64,000 nucleotides of DNA, from the NCBI GenBank assembly GCA_963807775.1, contig CAWECY010000001.1, forward strand, positions 1 through 64,000. The letters are read 5' to 3'. Origin of the DNA: Bog-473 sp963807775. GTDB taxonomy: Bacteria; Actinomycetota; Acidimicrobiia; Acidimicrobiales; RAAP-2. Numbering within the stretch: the first letter of the stretch is position 1; each line of letters starts with the position of its first letter. The notes under the pieces are model-generated. The model was not told where the DNA came from and searched no databases. It was given only the letters and a program-made list of their open reading frames with translations. The translations under genes and the position numbers were made by a program. Shown here in pieces: positions 24,536 to 35,864 of this stretch.

Positions 24536-26961
24536 ACGGCCCGCCCGGCGCGCCAACGCTCACTCGAGCCGCTGGAGTGACGTCCTCGGCGCCGTGCTCG
24601 CCGCGCTGCTCGCCTTCACCGCCGTGCCGGCGGTCCTCGTCCTCGTCGTGGGCGACCCGCTGGCGGGGGACTCGGCCATGCCTGGCTCCCGGTCAGCCGC
24701 GATGCCCTGGTCGTCCTGACGGCCGCGGCGTGGCTGGCCTGGGCCGCCTGTTGCGCCCAGCTCGTGCGGGCCGTCGTGGCACACGTGCGGCGCGGCAACG
24801 TCGGCACCGTGGCCGGCGCGTCCCTCGTCGACCGCGTGGCCGCCCGCATCGCCGTCGGCGTGCTCGCGCTCACGACGGTCGGCGTGCCGCTCGTCGTGTC
24901 GCCCGATGCCGGCGCGTCACCCCCCACCACCATCGCTCTCTCGTGGCCACCGGTCCCGGTGCCGGGGGTGCCGGCGTGGCCAGGCCGCCCACGCCGGTCC
25001 CGTTGTCGACGTACACTGTTCAACCGGGCGACACCACGTGGGCGATCGCAGAGGCGCATCTCGGTGGCGGCGCGGACTGGACGGCCATCGCCGCGCTCAA
25101 CCTCGGCCACGACATGGCGGTCGGCGAGCGCTTCGTGGACCCCGACCACGTCCGCGCGGGCTGGCGACTCCGCCTGCCCCGTGGCTCCGAGCGCTCCTCC
25201 CCCGCCGATGATCCGTCGCGGCCGCACGCCGTGCCCGATCACCTGCCCGAGCTCTTGGCGCTCGGCCTGGGCTCGCTCACGTGCGCCGCGTTGGCCCGGC
25301 GCTCCCGCCGCCATCGCCGCACGCTCAACCGCTTCAGCGGGGACCTGGGCCCGCTCCCGCTCCTGTCGGAGGAGGCGGTGGACACGGCGACGCTCCTGCA
25401 CCGCTTCTCCGGGGTACCGGCACTCCAGGCGTTCGAGCAGGCCAACTGCCTGCTCGGGCGCGTGCTGCACGATCACGCCGGCTCGGTCCCCGCCGTGCGG
25501 GCGGTCTGCGTCGGACCGGTCGGTGTCACCTTCTGGCTGCACGGGATCGACCCCGACGCGCCCGACGGCTTCGTGCCCGTCGACGGTGGGGCGGGCTGGC
25601 GGGTCGACCACGACTCGCTGGGGCGCGTCGAGGTGTTCTACCCGTACCTTCCGTTGGCCTTGCCGGTCGGTGACGACGAAGAGGGCACTTGGCTGGTCAC
25701 CGTGCAGGCGGGCGACGTGCTCCCGCTCCTCGGTGAGTCGGCCATCGCTCTGTGGCGCGCCGCCAGGTGCGCGCTCGAGTCGTGGGCCTGGTCCGACGTG
25801 GTGGTGGTCGCGGACGACCCCGCCGACCCCCGTCTCTCCAGCCATGATGTGCCGGACCCGCTCCCGCTCAGCCATCAGCTCTTCTTCGGGAACCCGGACG
25901 CGTTGACGCCAGACCAACGCCGGCGAACGGCGACCGTGACGACGGCAACGGTCAGCGCCACCGATCTCACCGTGCTGGTCGACCGCCGGGGGGCCACCCT
26001 GCATCCCATGGGCCGTGTCCTGCGACCGCATCTCCTTTCCCTCGACACGGACCGCCACGTCGACGAGCTCACGTCGGATCCGACCACGCCGGCCGGTCGC
26101 TCCGACCCCAGCGCTCCGTGGGTACCCATTCCCCCGGCCGGGCCCGGCTCGTTCGCGCCGGGGGTCGTCGACGTGCGCCTGCTGACGATGACGCCCCGCC
26201 TCGATGGGCTGCACGAAGAGCTGCCGCCGAATCGGGCCCGGCGGGCGGTCGAGCTCGTGGCCTATCTCGCGCTGCACCACCCCGATGAGGTCACCGGCGA
26301 CCGGCTGCGCACCCGGGTGCTCGGCTCGTCCGACACCGACGCCGCGTCGAAGACGCTGTTCAACACCGCGCACGCGGCGCGGCGCGCCATGGGCGTCGAC
26401 GCACAGGGCGAGCCGCTCTTCCCCGCCGGCTCGCGTCACGGTCTCTACCAAGTGTCGGAGCAGGTGACGGTCGACGTTCACCGCGCCATCGCCCTCGTCG
26501 GCGCCGGCAAGACCCACGCCGACCCCGACTCGGCCATCGCGCACTTCCGTGCCGCGCTGGAGCTCGTCGAGGGCGAGCCACTGGTCAACGCGCTGTCGGG
26601 CTACTCGTGGTGGGAGGCCGAGGGTCACGGCGGGCGCATCGCCGCCATCCTGGTGGACGCCGCCTGCTCCATGGCCCCGCTGGCCGTCGACGCCGGGCTC
26701 TTCGACCTGGCCCGGTGGGGCCTGGACCGGGCCCGCCTCGTCGAGCCGTACAGCGAGGCCCTGTCGCGCGCGGCCATGGAGGTGGCGGCGGCCGAAGGGG
26801 ACGCCGACCGGCTCCGTCTCGAGTGGCGCGAGTGCCTGCGCCGGGTGGACGCCCTCGATCCGGGCAGCTCGCCGTCGTTGCGGACCGAATCGCTCTACGG
26901 CGAGCTCAGCCGCCGGGTGCTCGCCGACGCGTCGGTCTCCCGCCGCGCCGCGGCGGGCTAG
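24528..26961 (+). CDS. Membrane protein with LysM and C-terminal BTAD domains (two frameshifts)
   Basis: About 810 aa after correction. Starts GTG at 24528. Two helices (LGAVLAALLAFTAVPAVLVLV and, after a slip near 24680, ALVVLTAAAWLAWAACCAQL), a third near 24850, then a second slip near 24980. A LysM domain follows: TYTVQPGDTTWAIAEAHLGG to RAGWRLRLPRG. The long middle region is typical of actinobacterial proteins of this build. The C-terminal 250 residues form a bacterial transcriptional activation (BTAD) domain of TPR-like helices: LVAYLALHHPDEVTGDRLR, then SGYSWWEAEG. It probably links cell-envelope sensing with regulation. No DNA-binding HTH is obvious before the BTAD. Confidence 0.75.
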
Positions 26962-28289
26962 GCCCCCGCCAGCTGAACGCCGGCGGCGGCGCCGTAGGCC
27001 GTGGCCACGTCCTCCAGGCGGGCCACCCGGCTGCCCTTGATCAGGACGGCGTCCGCCGCACCGGTGGTGCGCAGCAGCGCCACCGCGTCATCGACGCCCG
27101 CCACCTGGTCCGGGCCGTAGAGGTCGGTCTGGTATCCGACGACCTCGAATCCCCCACTCGTCGGCCAGCCGACGCATGCGCTCGTGTTCGGGCACGGTGT
27201 CCCGACCCAGCTCGGCCATGAGCCCGAGCAGGGCCACCCGGCGCTGGGCCGGCAGCGCCGCCAAGGCGCGCAGGGCCGCCTCGGTCGACGCCGGGTTGGC
27301 GTTGTAACAGTCGACGACGAGCACGGGGCCGTCCGGGACGCGGTGCACCTCCATGCGGAACGGGGACCCGGTCGCGCTCGCCAACGAGGCCACCAGGCGT
27401 CGAGCGGCACGCCGCACCACAAGGCAGTCGCCGCCGCCGCCAGCGCGTTGGGGACCTGCTGCGACGCCGTGCACGGCGAGCGTCACGTCGCCCCTGCCCC
27501 ACGGCGTGACGAGCCGGAACCGCGGCCGCAGGTCGGCGTCGAGCACCACATCCTCGGCCCGCACCTCGGCGTCGGCCTCCACAGCGTAGCCCAGCACCGG
27601 GCACGGGCTGGCCGACGCCATGCGGGCGACCCGCGGGTCGTCGAAGTTGAGAACGGCGACACCGGAGGCGGGGAGCGCCGTGACCAGTTCGCACTTGGCC
27701 CGCGCCACCCCGTCGAGGTCGCCGAAGTACTCGACGTGGGCCATGGCGACGCTGGTCACGATCCCGACGTCTGGCCGGGCCACCCGGGCGAGCCGCTCGA
27801 TGTGGCCGACGCCGCGCGCCCCATCTCGAGCACGACCCACTGCACGTCCTCGCCCGCGTTCAGCAGGGTCAGTGGCAGGCCCAGCTCGTTGTTGAACGAC
27901 CGCTCGCTGGCCGCCGTCGGGAAGGCCGACGCCAGGCAGTGGAACAGCAGGTCCTTGGTCGTCGTCTTGCCCACGGAGCCGGTGATGCCGATGACCCGTC
28001 CGCCCATGCGCCGGCGCGCCAGCACACCGAGGTTCATCAGCGCCACCGCGGTGTCGTCCACCACGACGGCCGAAGCCCCGACCGGCTCCTCCGATGTCAG
28101 GTAGGCGGCCGCGCCGGCGTCCAGGGCCCGGGCGATGAAGTCGTGCCCGTCGCGCTCGGCCACGATCGGGACGAAGAGCTGCCCGGGCCGCACGGTCCTG
28201 GAGTCGATGCTCGCGCCGTCGACGGCGACGTCGGGTCCGACGAGGGTTCCGCCGAGGTGGGCTGCGACTTCAGCTGTGGAAAATCGCAC
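26958..28289 (-). CDS. murF: UDP-N-acetylmuramoyl-tripeptide--D-alanyl-D-alanine ligase MurF (frameshifted)
   Basis: About 443 aa when rejoined. ATP-dependent addition of D-Ala-D-Ala to the UDP-MurNAc tripeptide, in the cytoplasm. N-terminal domain with SIDSRTVRPGQLFVP; the P-loop GITGSVGKTTTKDLL; the substrate loop SFNNELGLPLTLL; VLEMG then GHIERLARVARPDVGIVTS; the C-terminal domain DCYNANPASTEAAL and LIKGSRVARLE. Frames change near 27825, 27450-27400 and 27150, but no motif is lost, so I read these as sequence errors. Divergent from ddl, which makes its substrate, with 38 bp between the starts. Confidence 0.9.
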
Positions 28290-28327
28290 GCACTCGTCCT
28301 CGGCAGGCGATTGTATAGCCTCGATCG

Positions 28328-29401
28328 ATGCCTGAACCCCGTGAGCTGGCGGTCGTCTACGGGGGGCCCTCGGCCGAGCACGAGGTGTCGTGCATCTCGG
28401 CCCGGCGGATCGTGCAGACCGCGCTCGACAGCGGCTGGTCGGTCACCGTCATCGGCCTCACCCACGACAAGCGCTGGGTCGACGCCAACGTCGTGTTGGT
28501 CGACGTCGACGCCGGCGACGCGTTGGACTCCCCGGACGATCTGCTCGCCAAGTTCGAGGATTCGGAGTTGGCCCACCTCGACGCCGGCCTGCCGGCGGGC
28601 GCCGTGGTCTTCCCCGTGCTGCACGGTCCCTTCGGCGAGGACGGGGTGATCCAGGGCCACCTCGAGGCGCTGGGCGTGCCCTACGTCGGGGCCGGCGTGC
28701 TGGCCTCGTCCGTCTGCATGGACAAGGGCATCGCCAAGTCGGTGCTGCACGACCACGGTCTCCCGGTAGCGGCCTGGCGCATCGTCGGCCGCGCCTCGTG
28801 GTCACCCGAGGTGATGGAAGAGGCCGTCGGCGCCCTGGGACTCCCGCTGTTCGTGAAGCCGGCCAACCTCGGCTCGTCCATCGGCGTGACCAAGGTCTCC
28901 GACGCGGCGGCCCTGGGCGACGCGGTGCGGCTCGGCTTCGAGTTCGACGACCACGTGATCTTGGAGGAGTTCGTCCGCGGCCGCGAGCTCGAGCTGGCCG
29001 TCATGGGCAACGAGGACGTCCGCGTCTCGCAGGCCGGCGAGATCCTCGCCAGCCGCGAGTTCTACGACTACGAAGACAAGTACGTGCTCGGCGCGGCCGA
29101 GACCATCGCGCCCACCGACCTGACGGCGGCCCAGCTGGCCCACGCCCAGCGGGTGGCCGCGGCGGCCTACCGGGCGCTGCGGGTGGAGGGGCTGGCCCGG
29201 GTCGACCTCTTCCTGCTCGACGACGACGAGATCGTGGTCAACGAGGTCAACACCATGCCGGGCTTCACGCCCATCTCCATGTTCCCCATGCTCTGGGAAG
29301 CCGAGGGCCTCCCGTTCCGCGCCGTCGTGGAGGAGCTGGTGGCCCTGGCCCGGGCGCGCCACGCCCGGCGCCGTGCCCTACGCACCCACCGCGTCATCTG
29401 A
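28328..29401 (+). CDS. ddl: D-alanine--D-alanine ligase
   Basis: 357 aa, intact. ATP-grasp enzyme joining two D-Ala for peptidoglycan. N-terminal VVYGGPSAEHEVSCISAR; HGPFGEDGVIQGHLE; KPANLGSSIGVTKV for ATP; EEFVRGRELELAVMG; and the metal-binding end VNEVNTMPGFTPISMFP. The YxxP region reads VPYVGAGVLASSVCMDK. All family landmarks are present. Placed back to back with murF, the next step of the same pathway. The 3' end overlaps the convergent permease gene by 24 bp. Confidence 0.95.
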   Translation: MPEPRELAVVYGGPSAEHEVSCISARRIVQTALDSGWSVTVIGLTHDKRWVDANVVLVDVDAGDALDSPDDLLAKFEDSELAHLDAGLPAGAVVFPVLHGPFGEDGVIQGHLEALGVPYVGAGVLASSVCMDKGIAKSVLHDHGLPVAAWRIVGRASWSPEVMEEAVGALGLPLFVKPANLGSSIGVTKVSDAAALGDAVRLGFEFDDHVILEEFVRGRELELAVMGNEDVRVSQAGEILASREFYDYEDKYVLGAAETIAPTDLTAAQLAHAQRVAAAAYRALRVEGLARVDLFLLDDDEIVVNEVNTMPGFTPISMFPMLWEAEGLPFRAVVEELVALARARHARRRALRTHRVI

Positions 29402-30805
29402 GCCTCCTGAAACCGGCCGCCCCGGGCGGCGCTTGGGGCGGGCGGCCCGGCGGGACGCCTCCCGCTCCCTGATCCCGGGCAGCACCCGCAGGACGTAGTA
29501 AGCGCTCAGCAGCCCGGCCACCAGAATGATGACCAGCGGCGCCGGGTCGAACCTGTCGTTGACGGACACCGAGGCCGTGAGCGCCAGCAGGCCGAAGAGC
29601 ACGATGCCGAGCGGCCCGAGCACGGCCAGCGCCGGCACGCGGAAGGGGCGCGGCGTATCGGGCTGGCGGCTGCGCAGGCGCAGCGTGCAGACGCCCGCCA
29701 CGGCGTAGATCATCGCCTCCAGGGCGGCGCCCACGGCGACGAGCACCTGCCAGGCGTGGGTGACGGCCACGATGAGCGCCACCACGGCGGAGACGGCGCC
29801 GAGCGCCACCACGGGCACCCAGGGCACGGCGCGGTCGTTCAGCAGGGCCAGCTGGCGGGGCAGCGAGCCCTCGCGGGCCGTGCCGTAGATGAAGCGCGAG
29901 GCGGTGATGAAGCCGCCGTTGAACGTGTTGAGCGCGGTGACCGCGGTGACGCCGGCCATGACCCACAGCCCCGAGTGCCCGATGGCGGCGACGCCGAGAT
30001 AGAGCTGCGGGTAGGCCGAGGTGAGCTCGTGATGGGTGAGGGTGTGGCTCATGGCGACGGTGGCCACGCAGCACACCACGCAGAGGATGCCGATGGAGAT
30101 CAGCATGCCCCGGTTGATCGACTCGGGCTTGCGGACCTCCTCGGCGCTCGTCGTCACCCATTCGAACGCGCTGTAGAGGAAGACGCCCAAGGCGATCGCC
30201 TCGAAGAAGTCGCCGGGGCTGTGCCCGTGCAGCGGCTTGAACGGGGTGTGCAGGCCGTGCCCGCTGTGCACCAGGGCCAGCATGCCGATGACCAGCGTGG
30301 CCACCACCACGACGGAGGTGGCCAGGTCCTGGAGCAGGCCGGCCACCGTGATGCCGCGCAGGTTGGTGACCACGGCCACGGCCAGCAGGCCGACGATCCA
30401 GAGGGAGGCGACCCAGGCCGGCTCGCCGAACGCGTGCGCCAGCGCGCTGCCGACGATGAAGGCGTCGGACGCGATGACGAGCACGATCGTCGTCATGTAG
30501 GTGAAGGTGATGGTCAGCGCGGCGCGGTCGTCCATGGCCCGCTTCATGTAGAGGCGGATGGCGGCCGCGGTCGGGAACATCCCGTTCAGCTCGCCGAAGA
30601 AGCCGTAGGCCAGCAGGGCGAGGGCTCCCGCGACGATGATGGGGATGTAGGCGGAGTCGCCCGCCACGTAGGCCACGAGACCCGCGGCGGCCAGGTACTC
30701 CAGGGCGGCGAAGGCCAGGCCGGTCGAGGTCGTGACGACGGTGCGCAGGCCGAGGGCGCGGCGCAGCGAGGCCCGGGGCGCGAGGGAGGCCGAGGCGTCG
30801 GTCAC
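29378..30805 (-). CDS. APC-superfamily amino-acid permease
   Basis: 475 aa with about twelve hydrophobic helices, intact. N-terminal TVVTTSTGLAFAALEYLAAA corresponds to the unwound helix 1 region of APC transporters; GFFGELNGMFPTAAAIRLY and FLYSAFEWVTTSAEEVRKPE (helix 6, with the polar pair and the typical EVRxPE loop) follow. The C-terminal tail is basic (KRRPGRP). Amino-acid or amine import by proton symport or exchange is expected; the substrate is unknown. Followed 13 bp beyond its start by the SCP2-like gene on the same strand, upstream of it. Confidence 0.88.
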   Translation of the reverse strand: MTDASASLAPRASLRRALGLRTVVTTSTGLAFAALEYLAAAGLVAYVAGDSAYIPIIVAGALALLAYGFFGELNGMFPTAAAIRLYMKRAMDDRAALTITFTYMTTIVLVIASDAFIVGSALAHAFGEPAWVASLWIVGLLAVAVVTNLRGITVAGLLQDLATSVVVVATLVIGMLALVHSGHGLHTPFKPLHGHSPGDFFEAIALGVFLYSAFEWVTTSAEEVRKPESINRGMLISIGILCVVCCVATVAMSHTLTHHELTSAYPQLYLGVAAIGHSGLWVMAGVTAVTALNTFNGGFITASRFIYGTAREGSLPRQLALLNDRAVPWVPVVALGAVSAVVALIVAVTHAWQVLVAVGAALEAMIYAVAGVCTLRLRSRQPDTPRPFRVPALAVLGPLGIVLFGLLALTASVSVNDRFDPAPLVIILVAGLLSAYYVLRVLPGIREREASRRAARPKRRPGRPVSGGSDDAVGA

Positions 30806-30818
30806 GAGCGGCGCGCCG

Positions 30819-31178
30819 TCAGGTGTCGAGGAAGGCCACCATGGAGATGGCGTCGATCCGCATGACGTCCTGCTGCGAGCCCAGCAGCGTGATCTCGCCC
30901 GACATGTACTTCTCCGACGGGTTGAGATCGCCCCAGAACATGTCGCAGAAGTCCTCGCTGCTGCCGGTGACGACGACGTCGGGCTCGTCCGACGTGGCCC
31001 GCGCGAGCTCGGACAGCTGCTGGTCCTCGACGCGCATGGTGTAGGCCTGCCCGGTGTCGGTGGTGCGGAAGTGGATGACGCGGTCCCAGCCCTGCACCAT
31101 CTTGGTCAGGCGGGGGTTTCCGTTGCAGCGGGTGCGCCACTCGGCGTAGGCCTCGGCCAGCTCCTCAGTCGAGGCCAA
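30819..31178 (-). CDS. SCP2 sterol-binding-domain-like protein
   Basis: 119 aa from a TTG start at 31178. A small alpha/beta protein with the SCP2-like layout: VIHFRTTDTGQAYTMRVED, then PDVVVTGSSEDFCDMFWGD and EKYMSGEITLLGSQQDVMRID. SCP2 folds bind lipids or acyl-CoAs in a hydrophobic pocket. The TTG lies inside the last codons of the amine oxidase gene (14-bp overlap), so the two are translationally coupled and probably act on related hydrophobic substrates. Confidence 0.75.
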   Translation of the reverse strand: MASTEELAEAYAEWRTRCNGNPRLTKMVQGWDRVIHFRTTDTGQAYTMRVEDQQLSELARATSDEPDVVVTGSSEDFCDMFWGDLNPSEKYMSGEITLLGSQQDVMRIDAISMVAFLDT

Positions 31179-32587
31179 CGGTCGCCCCCTTCAGCGCGGC
31201 GAGCACCTCGTCGGCGGCGCGGCGGCCCGCCGAGAGGGCGCCGTCGAGGTAGCCGCACCACCTGGTCGCCGTCTCGGTGCCGGCCCAGTGCAGCGGCCCG
31301 ACCGGCTCGCGCAGCGCCGGCCCGAGCGCGGTGAGCGCGCCCGGGCGCGCTCACGGCGACCGGGCCGCCGCGGGTGAAGGGCTCGGCCGGCCAGTGCTGC
31401 TCGACCATCTCGAGCGGGGTGCGCGCCCGGGGCCGAACGCCGCCGCAGCTCGGCGAGGACGGCGGCGCGGCGCCGCCGGGCCCGGCCGCCTCCATGCGCC
31501 GGCAGTCGTCGCCGGCGATGAAGCCGACGATGGCGCCGTGCGAGGCGTCGTCGGGCGAGTTGTCGAACGTGCTCTCCATGACCGAGCCGGGGGCGACGAT
31601 CTGGCCGTTGAGCCCGTCGTCGCGCCAGAAGGGCCGGTCGTAGAGCGACGTGCACCTTGTCACGGCGCCCATGGGCATGCGCTGGCAGAGCTGGTCGCGG
31701 CGCCCCGGCAGCGGCGGCGTGTAGGCGAGCCGGCCGCAGAGCGCGGGCGACATGGCCACGATGGCCCGGCGGGCCCGCACCCGGAGCGGCCGTGCCGGCC
31801 GCCGGGTCGGCCGGGTCGGCGCCGGGCGCGACGAGGCGCGCCATCACGGCGACGTGTCCGGGGCCGTAGGCGACGGTCATCGACGGGCGCGCCGAGGACG
31901 ACCCGCTCCGCCAGCTCGGCCGCCATGCCCTCGGCCAGCTGCTGGGAGCCCCCCTCGAAGCGGCCCTCCTGGGCCCCGCCGGTGGTGCGGGCCAGGTTGG
32001 TGAGCCCGCCGCCGGCGTGGAGATAGAACAGGGTGAACAGCAGCGAGAGCTCGCCGGCGCCGGTGCCGAAGATGGCCTTGACCGCGACCTCGAGGACGGC
32101 GCGGGCCGACGCCGACTCGAGGTGGGCGTCCAGCCAGGTGGCGAGCGTCCGGCGTCGAGGGCGGCGGCGTCGGGCGCGTCCCACGGCGCGTTCCAGAGGG
32201 ACGTCGAAGCGCGGCCAGGTCGAGGTCGAGCATGGCGGCGATGCCGTCGGCGGCGCCGTGCGGGGTCCGAGGTGGGGATGAGCCCGACGTAGGTGTGGCG
32301 GGCGCCGTCGCGCAGCTCGACGCCCTGCCCGGCGGTGTAGGTGGGGAAGGTGGCCACGCCCAGCTCGGCGGCCAGGGCGGCCAGGTGGTCCTGGGTCGGC
32401 CCGATCCACTGGCCGCCGCGGTCGATGGTGACGCCCCCGGCGCGTCACGTCGGTGAAGGAGCGGCCGCCGACGCGGTGGCGGGCATCGAGCACCAGCGAC
32501 GTCGACGCCGGCGCGGGCCAGCTGGCGGGCGGCGGCCAGGCCCGAGTAGCCGGCCCCGACCACCACCACCTCGCACTCGCGATCCAC
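31165..32587 (-). CDS. FAD-dependent amine oxidase / flavin monooxygenase-like protein (many frameshifts)
   Basis: About 470 aa once rejoined. Starts near the GTG at 32587 with a textbook FAD-binding motif: CEVVVVGAGYSGLAAARQLA, then the second half GGRSFTD in another frame. The middle retains LDAHLES, FGTGAGELSLLFTLFYLHAGG and EGGSQQLAEGMAAEL, and the C-terminal FAD segment reads TLHWAGTETATRW in pieces, ending SAGRRAADEVLAALKG. At least eight frame changes occur. The order matches monoamine-oxidase-type flavoproteins, which oxidise amines to imines with release of H2O2. Coupled to the downstream SCP2-like gene. Confidence 0.75.
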
Positions 32588-32729
32588 GATCGGCCATGTG
32601 ACCTGCTCGCTCGTCCCCTCTTCGTCCGTCCCGCCGGCCCCGGCGCCGCCCGCCCCGGTCGCGTCACGATAGGCGCAGCGCCCGACGGGCCGTTGCGCGC
32701 ACCCCTTCTGTACCGTGCGGAGTGTGGTC

Positions 32730-34387
32730 ATGACGTTCGAGGGCTTCGCGAGCGACACCTGGGAGGCCCTCCCGGGCGCCAGCCGCCTCACCGTGGCCCA
32801 GCGCGAGGCCATCGAGTCCGACGATCCCCTGCTCTGCGTCGTCGCCGGCGCCGGCGCCGGCAAGACCCGGGTGCTCACGCTGCGGGTGGCCCGCCGGGTC
32901 CGCGACGGCTCCATCGAGCGCCGACCGCACCCTGGTCACCACCTTCAGCCGCAAGGCGGCCGAGGAGCTGCGCACCCGCCTGTGGTCGCTCGGCGTCTCG
33001 GGGGTGAAGGCGGGCACGTTCCACCGCACCGCGCTCGGCCTCCTGCGCGAGCACCGCGAGCTGCGGGGGCGCCCCGCCCCCCAGCTGCTGCCCGACCGCC
33101 GGCGCCTGCTGGCCGACGTGACGACCGGCGACCCCCGCCGGACCCGCGCCCTCGACGGGGAGATCGGTTGGGCCAAGGCCCGGCTCGTGCCGCCGGACCG
33201 CTACGAGGCCGAGGCGCGCCGGCACCGGCGGCGCAGCGGCATCAGCCCCGAGCAGGTGGCGGACGCCTACGCCCGCTACGAGGCCGAGCGGGCCCGGCGG
33301 CGGCTGCTCGACTTCGACGACCTGATCGTCGCCTGCGCCGACGCGCTGGCGGGCGACAGCGAGTTCGCCGACTCCATCCGCTGGCGCAGCCGTCACCTCT
33401 TCGTCGACGAGATGCAGGACGTCAACCCGGCCCAGTTCCGCCTGCTGACCGCGATGCTCGTCCGACGAGCCCGACCTCTTCGTGGTGGGCGACCCCAACC
33501 AGTCGGTCTACGGGTTCAACGGGGCCGACCCCACCCTGCTCGACCGGCTGCCCGAGATCCTGCGCGGCACCAAGGTCATCCGCCTGGACGAGAACCACCG
33601 CTGCACGCCCCAGGTGGTGGCCGTGGCCACGGCCGTCCTGCGCGACGGCGGCGACGGTCGGCGAGGTGGTGCCGCCCCGCACGACCCGGGTCGACGGGCC
33701 GGTGCCCACAGGTGGTGGCGCACGCCACCGACGACGACGAGGCGGCCTGGGCGGCCGCGCAGGCCAAGCTGTCGCGGGCACCGGGCCGGCGCTGGTCGAG
33801 CATCGCCGTGCTGACCCGCACCAACGCCCAGCTGGCCAAGGTGCAGGCCGCCATGGACGCGGCCCGGGTGCCGAGCATGATCGCCGGCGCCGACCTGGGC
33901 CGGCGCAGCGACCTGCGCCCCGAGGGCGGACCGCCGGGGCGCGGACCACGGCGACGAACGGCCGTCGGTGACGCGGGTCCACGACCTCGCCGTCGGAGCG
34001 GGACCGGGTGGTGCTGACGACGTTCCACCGCGCCAAGGGCCTGCAGTGGCCGACCGTCATCGTCCTCGGGCTCGAGCGCCGGGCTCATGCCCATCGCGTC
34101 GGCCCAGACGCCCGCCGCCGTCGACGAGGAGCGCCGCCTGCTCTACGTGGCGCTGACCCGCTCCGAGGAGGAGCTGTGGTGCAGCTGGTTCGAGGGCACC
34201 GGCGACGAGCGCGGCGCGGGCGCCAGCGGCGACGTGGCCGAGCCCGTGGCTGGCGCCCATCGAGCGGGCGATCGTGGAGCTCGAGAAGGAGGCGGCGCCG
34301 ACGGCGGCGGCGAGGTGTCGGCCCGGGTGGCCGAGCTGCGCCGGCGGCTGGCCGACGGGCGCGGAGGGCGCCGACGCCGGACGGTAG
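32730..34387 (+). CDS. UvrD/Rep-family superfamily 1 DNA helicase (frameshifted)
   Basis: About 550 aa. Starts MTFEGFASDTWEAL at 32730. SF1A motifs in order across several frames: Q-motif LTVAQREAIES; motif I CVVAGAGAGKTRVL; Ia TTFSRKAAEELR; II FVDEMQDVNPAQFRLL; III VVGDPNQSVYGFNGAD; IV LDENHRCTPQVV; V/VI TFHRAKGLQWPTVIVLGLE and YVALTRSEEELW. Breaks lie near 32920, 33460, 33650, 33700, 33930 and later. A stop at 34387 fits the corrected frame. It is shorter than UvrD proper, lacking part of the 2B insert. It unwinds DNA in repair or replication. Confidence 0.85.
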
Positions 34388-34441
34388 GGGCCGGTAAGGT
34401 CGGATCCACCCGATCGACCCGAGGTGGGGGTGGCCCGTCGC

Positions 34442-35864
34442 ATGTCGGAACTCCTGGAGCAGCTGCGCAAGGCCGTCGGCGAGAGCCAACGTCGTCGCCG
34501 GCGACGTCGGTCCACGCCGACTACACCCACGACGAGGCGCTGACCGCCGCGCCCGTGGTCCCGCTGGCCCTGGTGCTCCCCGGCTCGACCGGCGAGGTGG
34601 CCGAGGTGCTGCGGCTGGCGAGCGAGCACGACGTGCCGGTGGTGGCCCGGGGCAGCGGCACCGGGCTCTCGGGGGCGGCCGTCCCCGTGGCCGACGGCAT
34701 CCTGCTGGCCTTCGACCGCATGAACCGGATCCGCGAGATCGACACCGAGAACCAGGTCGCCGTGGTCGAGCCCGGGCGTCACGCTGGAGCAGCTCAACGG
34801 CGAGCTGGCGCCGCTCGGGCTGATCTACCCGGTCTCGCCCGGCGAGCAGAGCGGCTCGCTCGGCGGGAACGTGGCCACCAACGCCGGCGGCATGCGCGCC
34901 GTCCGCTACGGGGTGACCCGCCACCACGTCCTGGGGCTCGAGGTGGTGCTGGCCGACGGGACCGTCCTGCGCACCGGCGGCAAGTTCGTCAAGTGCTCGA
35001 GCGGGCTACGACCTGACCCAGCTGCTCATCGGCTCCGAGGGGACGCTGGCCGTCACGACCGAGGTCACCGTCAAGGTCCAGCCCCGCCTGACCGAGTCGG
35101 CCACCGTCCTGGCGCCGTTCGCGACACTGGCCGAGGTGGCGCACGCCGTGCCCCACATCGTCGCCAGCGGCATCGACCCGTCCATCCTCGAGTACGTCGA
35201 CGTGCTCGGTCATGGCCGGCATCACCCGGCGCCGCCGGGCTCGACCTCGGCATCCCCGACGAGGTGCAGGCAGGCGGCCCTGGCCTACCTCGTCGTCGTG
35301 CTCGGAGGCAGTCGACAGCCGACCGGGTGGACGAGGACGTCGAGCGGCTCGGGACGCTGCTGGACGGAGCTGGGCGCGCTCGACGTCTACGTCCTGCCGC
35401 CGCACGTCGGGCGCCCAGCTGATCGCGGCCCGGGAGACGGCGTTCTTCGTGGCCAAGGCCGCCGGGTGCCGACGACATCATCGACGCCGTCATCCCCGCG
35501 GGCGCCATCCCCGACTACCTGGCGCGCGGTGGCCGAGCTGGCGGCGGAGCACGGCGCGTTCGTCACCGGCTGCGGGCACGTCGGCGACGGCAACGTGCAC
35601 ATCTGCGGTCTTCCAGCCCGACGTCGAGAAGCGCCACGCCCTCATGCACGCGAGATCTTCGCAGCCGGCGCTGGCCGCCGGCGGGCGCCATCTCGGGCGA
35701 GCACGGCATCGGCACGGCGAAGCTGCCCTACTTCCTGGAGATGGCAGGACCCGGTGGCGCTGGAGCTGATGCGCTCCATCAAGACGGTCTTCGACCCCCA
35801 GGGGATCCTCGGTCCCGACCGGGTGCTCGGCTCGTCCCGGCAGGACAGGCAGGAGACCCCATGA
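34442..35864 (+). CDS. FAD-linked oxidase, GlcD/D-lactate dehydrogenase type (frameshifted)
   Basis: About 455 aa. PCMH-type FAD domain: DYTHDEALTAAPVVPLALVL, VVARGSGTGLSGAAVP, SLGGNVATNAGGMRAVRYG and GYDLTQLLIGSEGTLAV. C-terminal oxidase cap: GCGHVGDGNVHICG (metal/His site) and SIKTVFDPQGILGPDRVL. These are the marks of glycolate/D-2-hydroxyacid dehydrogenases. About ten frame changes, and each one I traced by hand is a gain of one base (for example AGCGGGCTACGAC for AGCGGCTACGAC near 35005). The stop overlaps the next ATG by 4 bp, so it is coupled to the TPP enzyme, suggesting 2-hydroxyacid to 2-oxoacid to further conversion. Confidence 0.82.
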
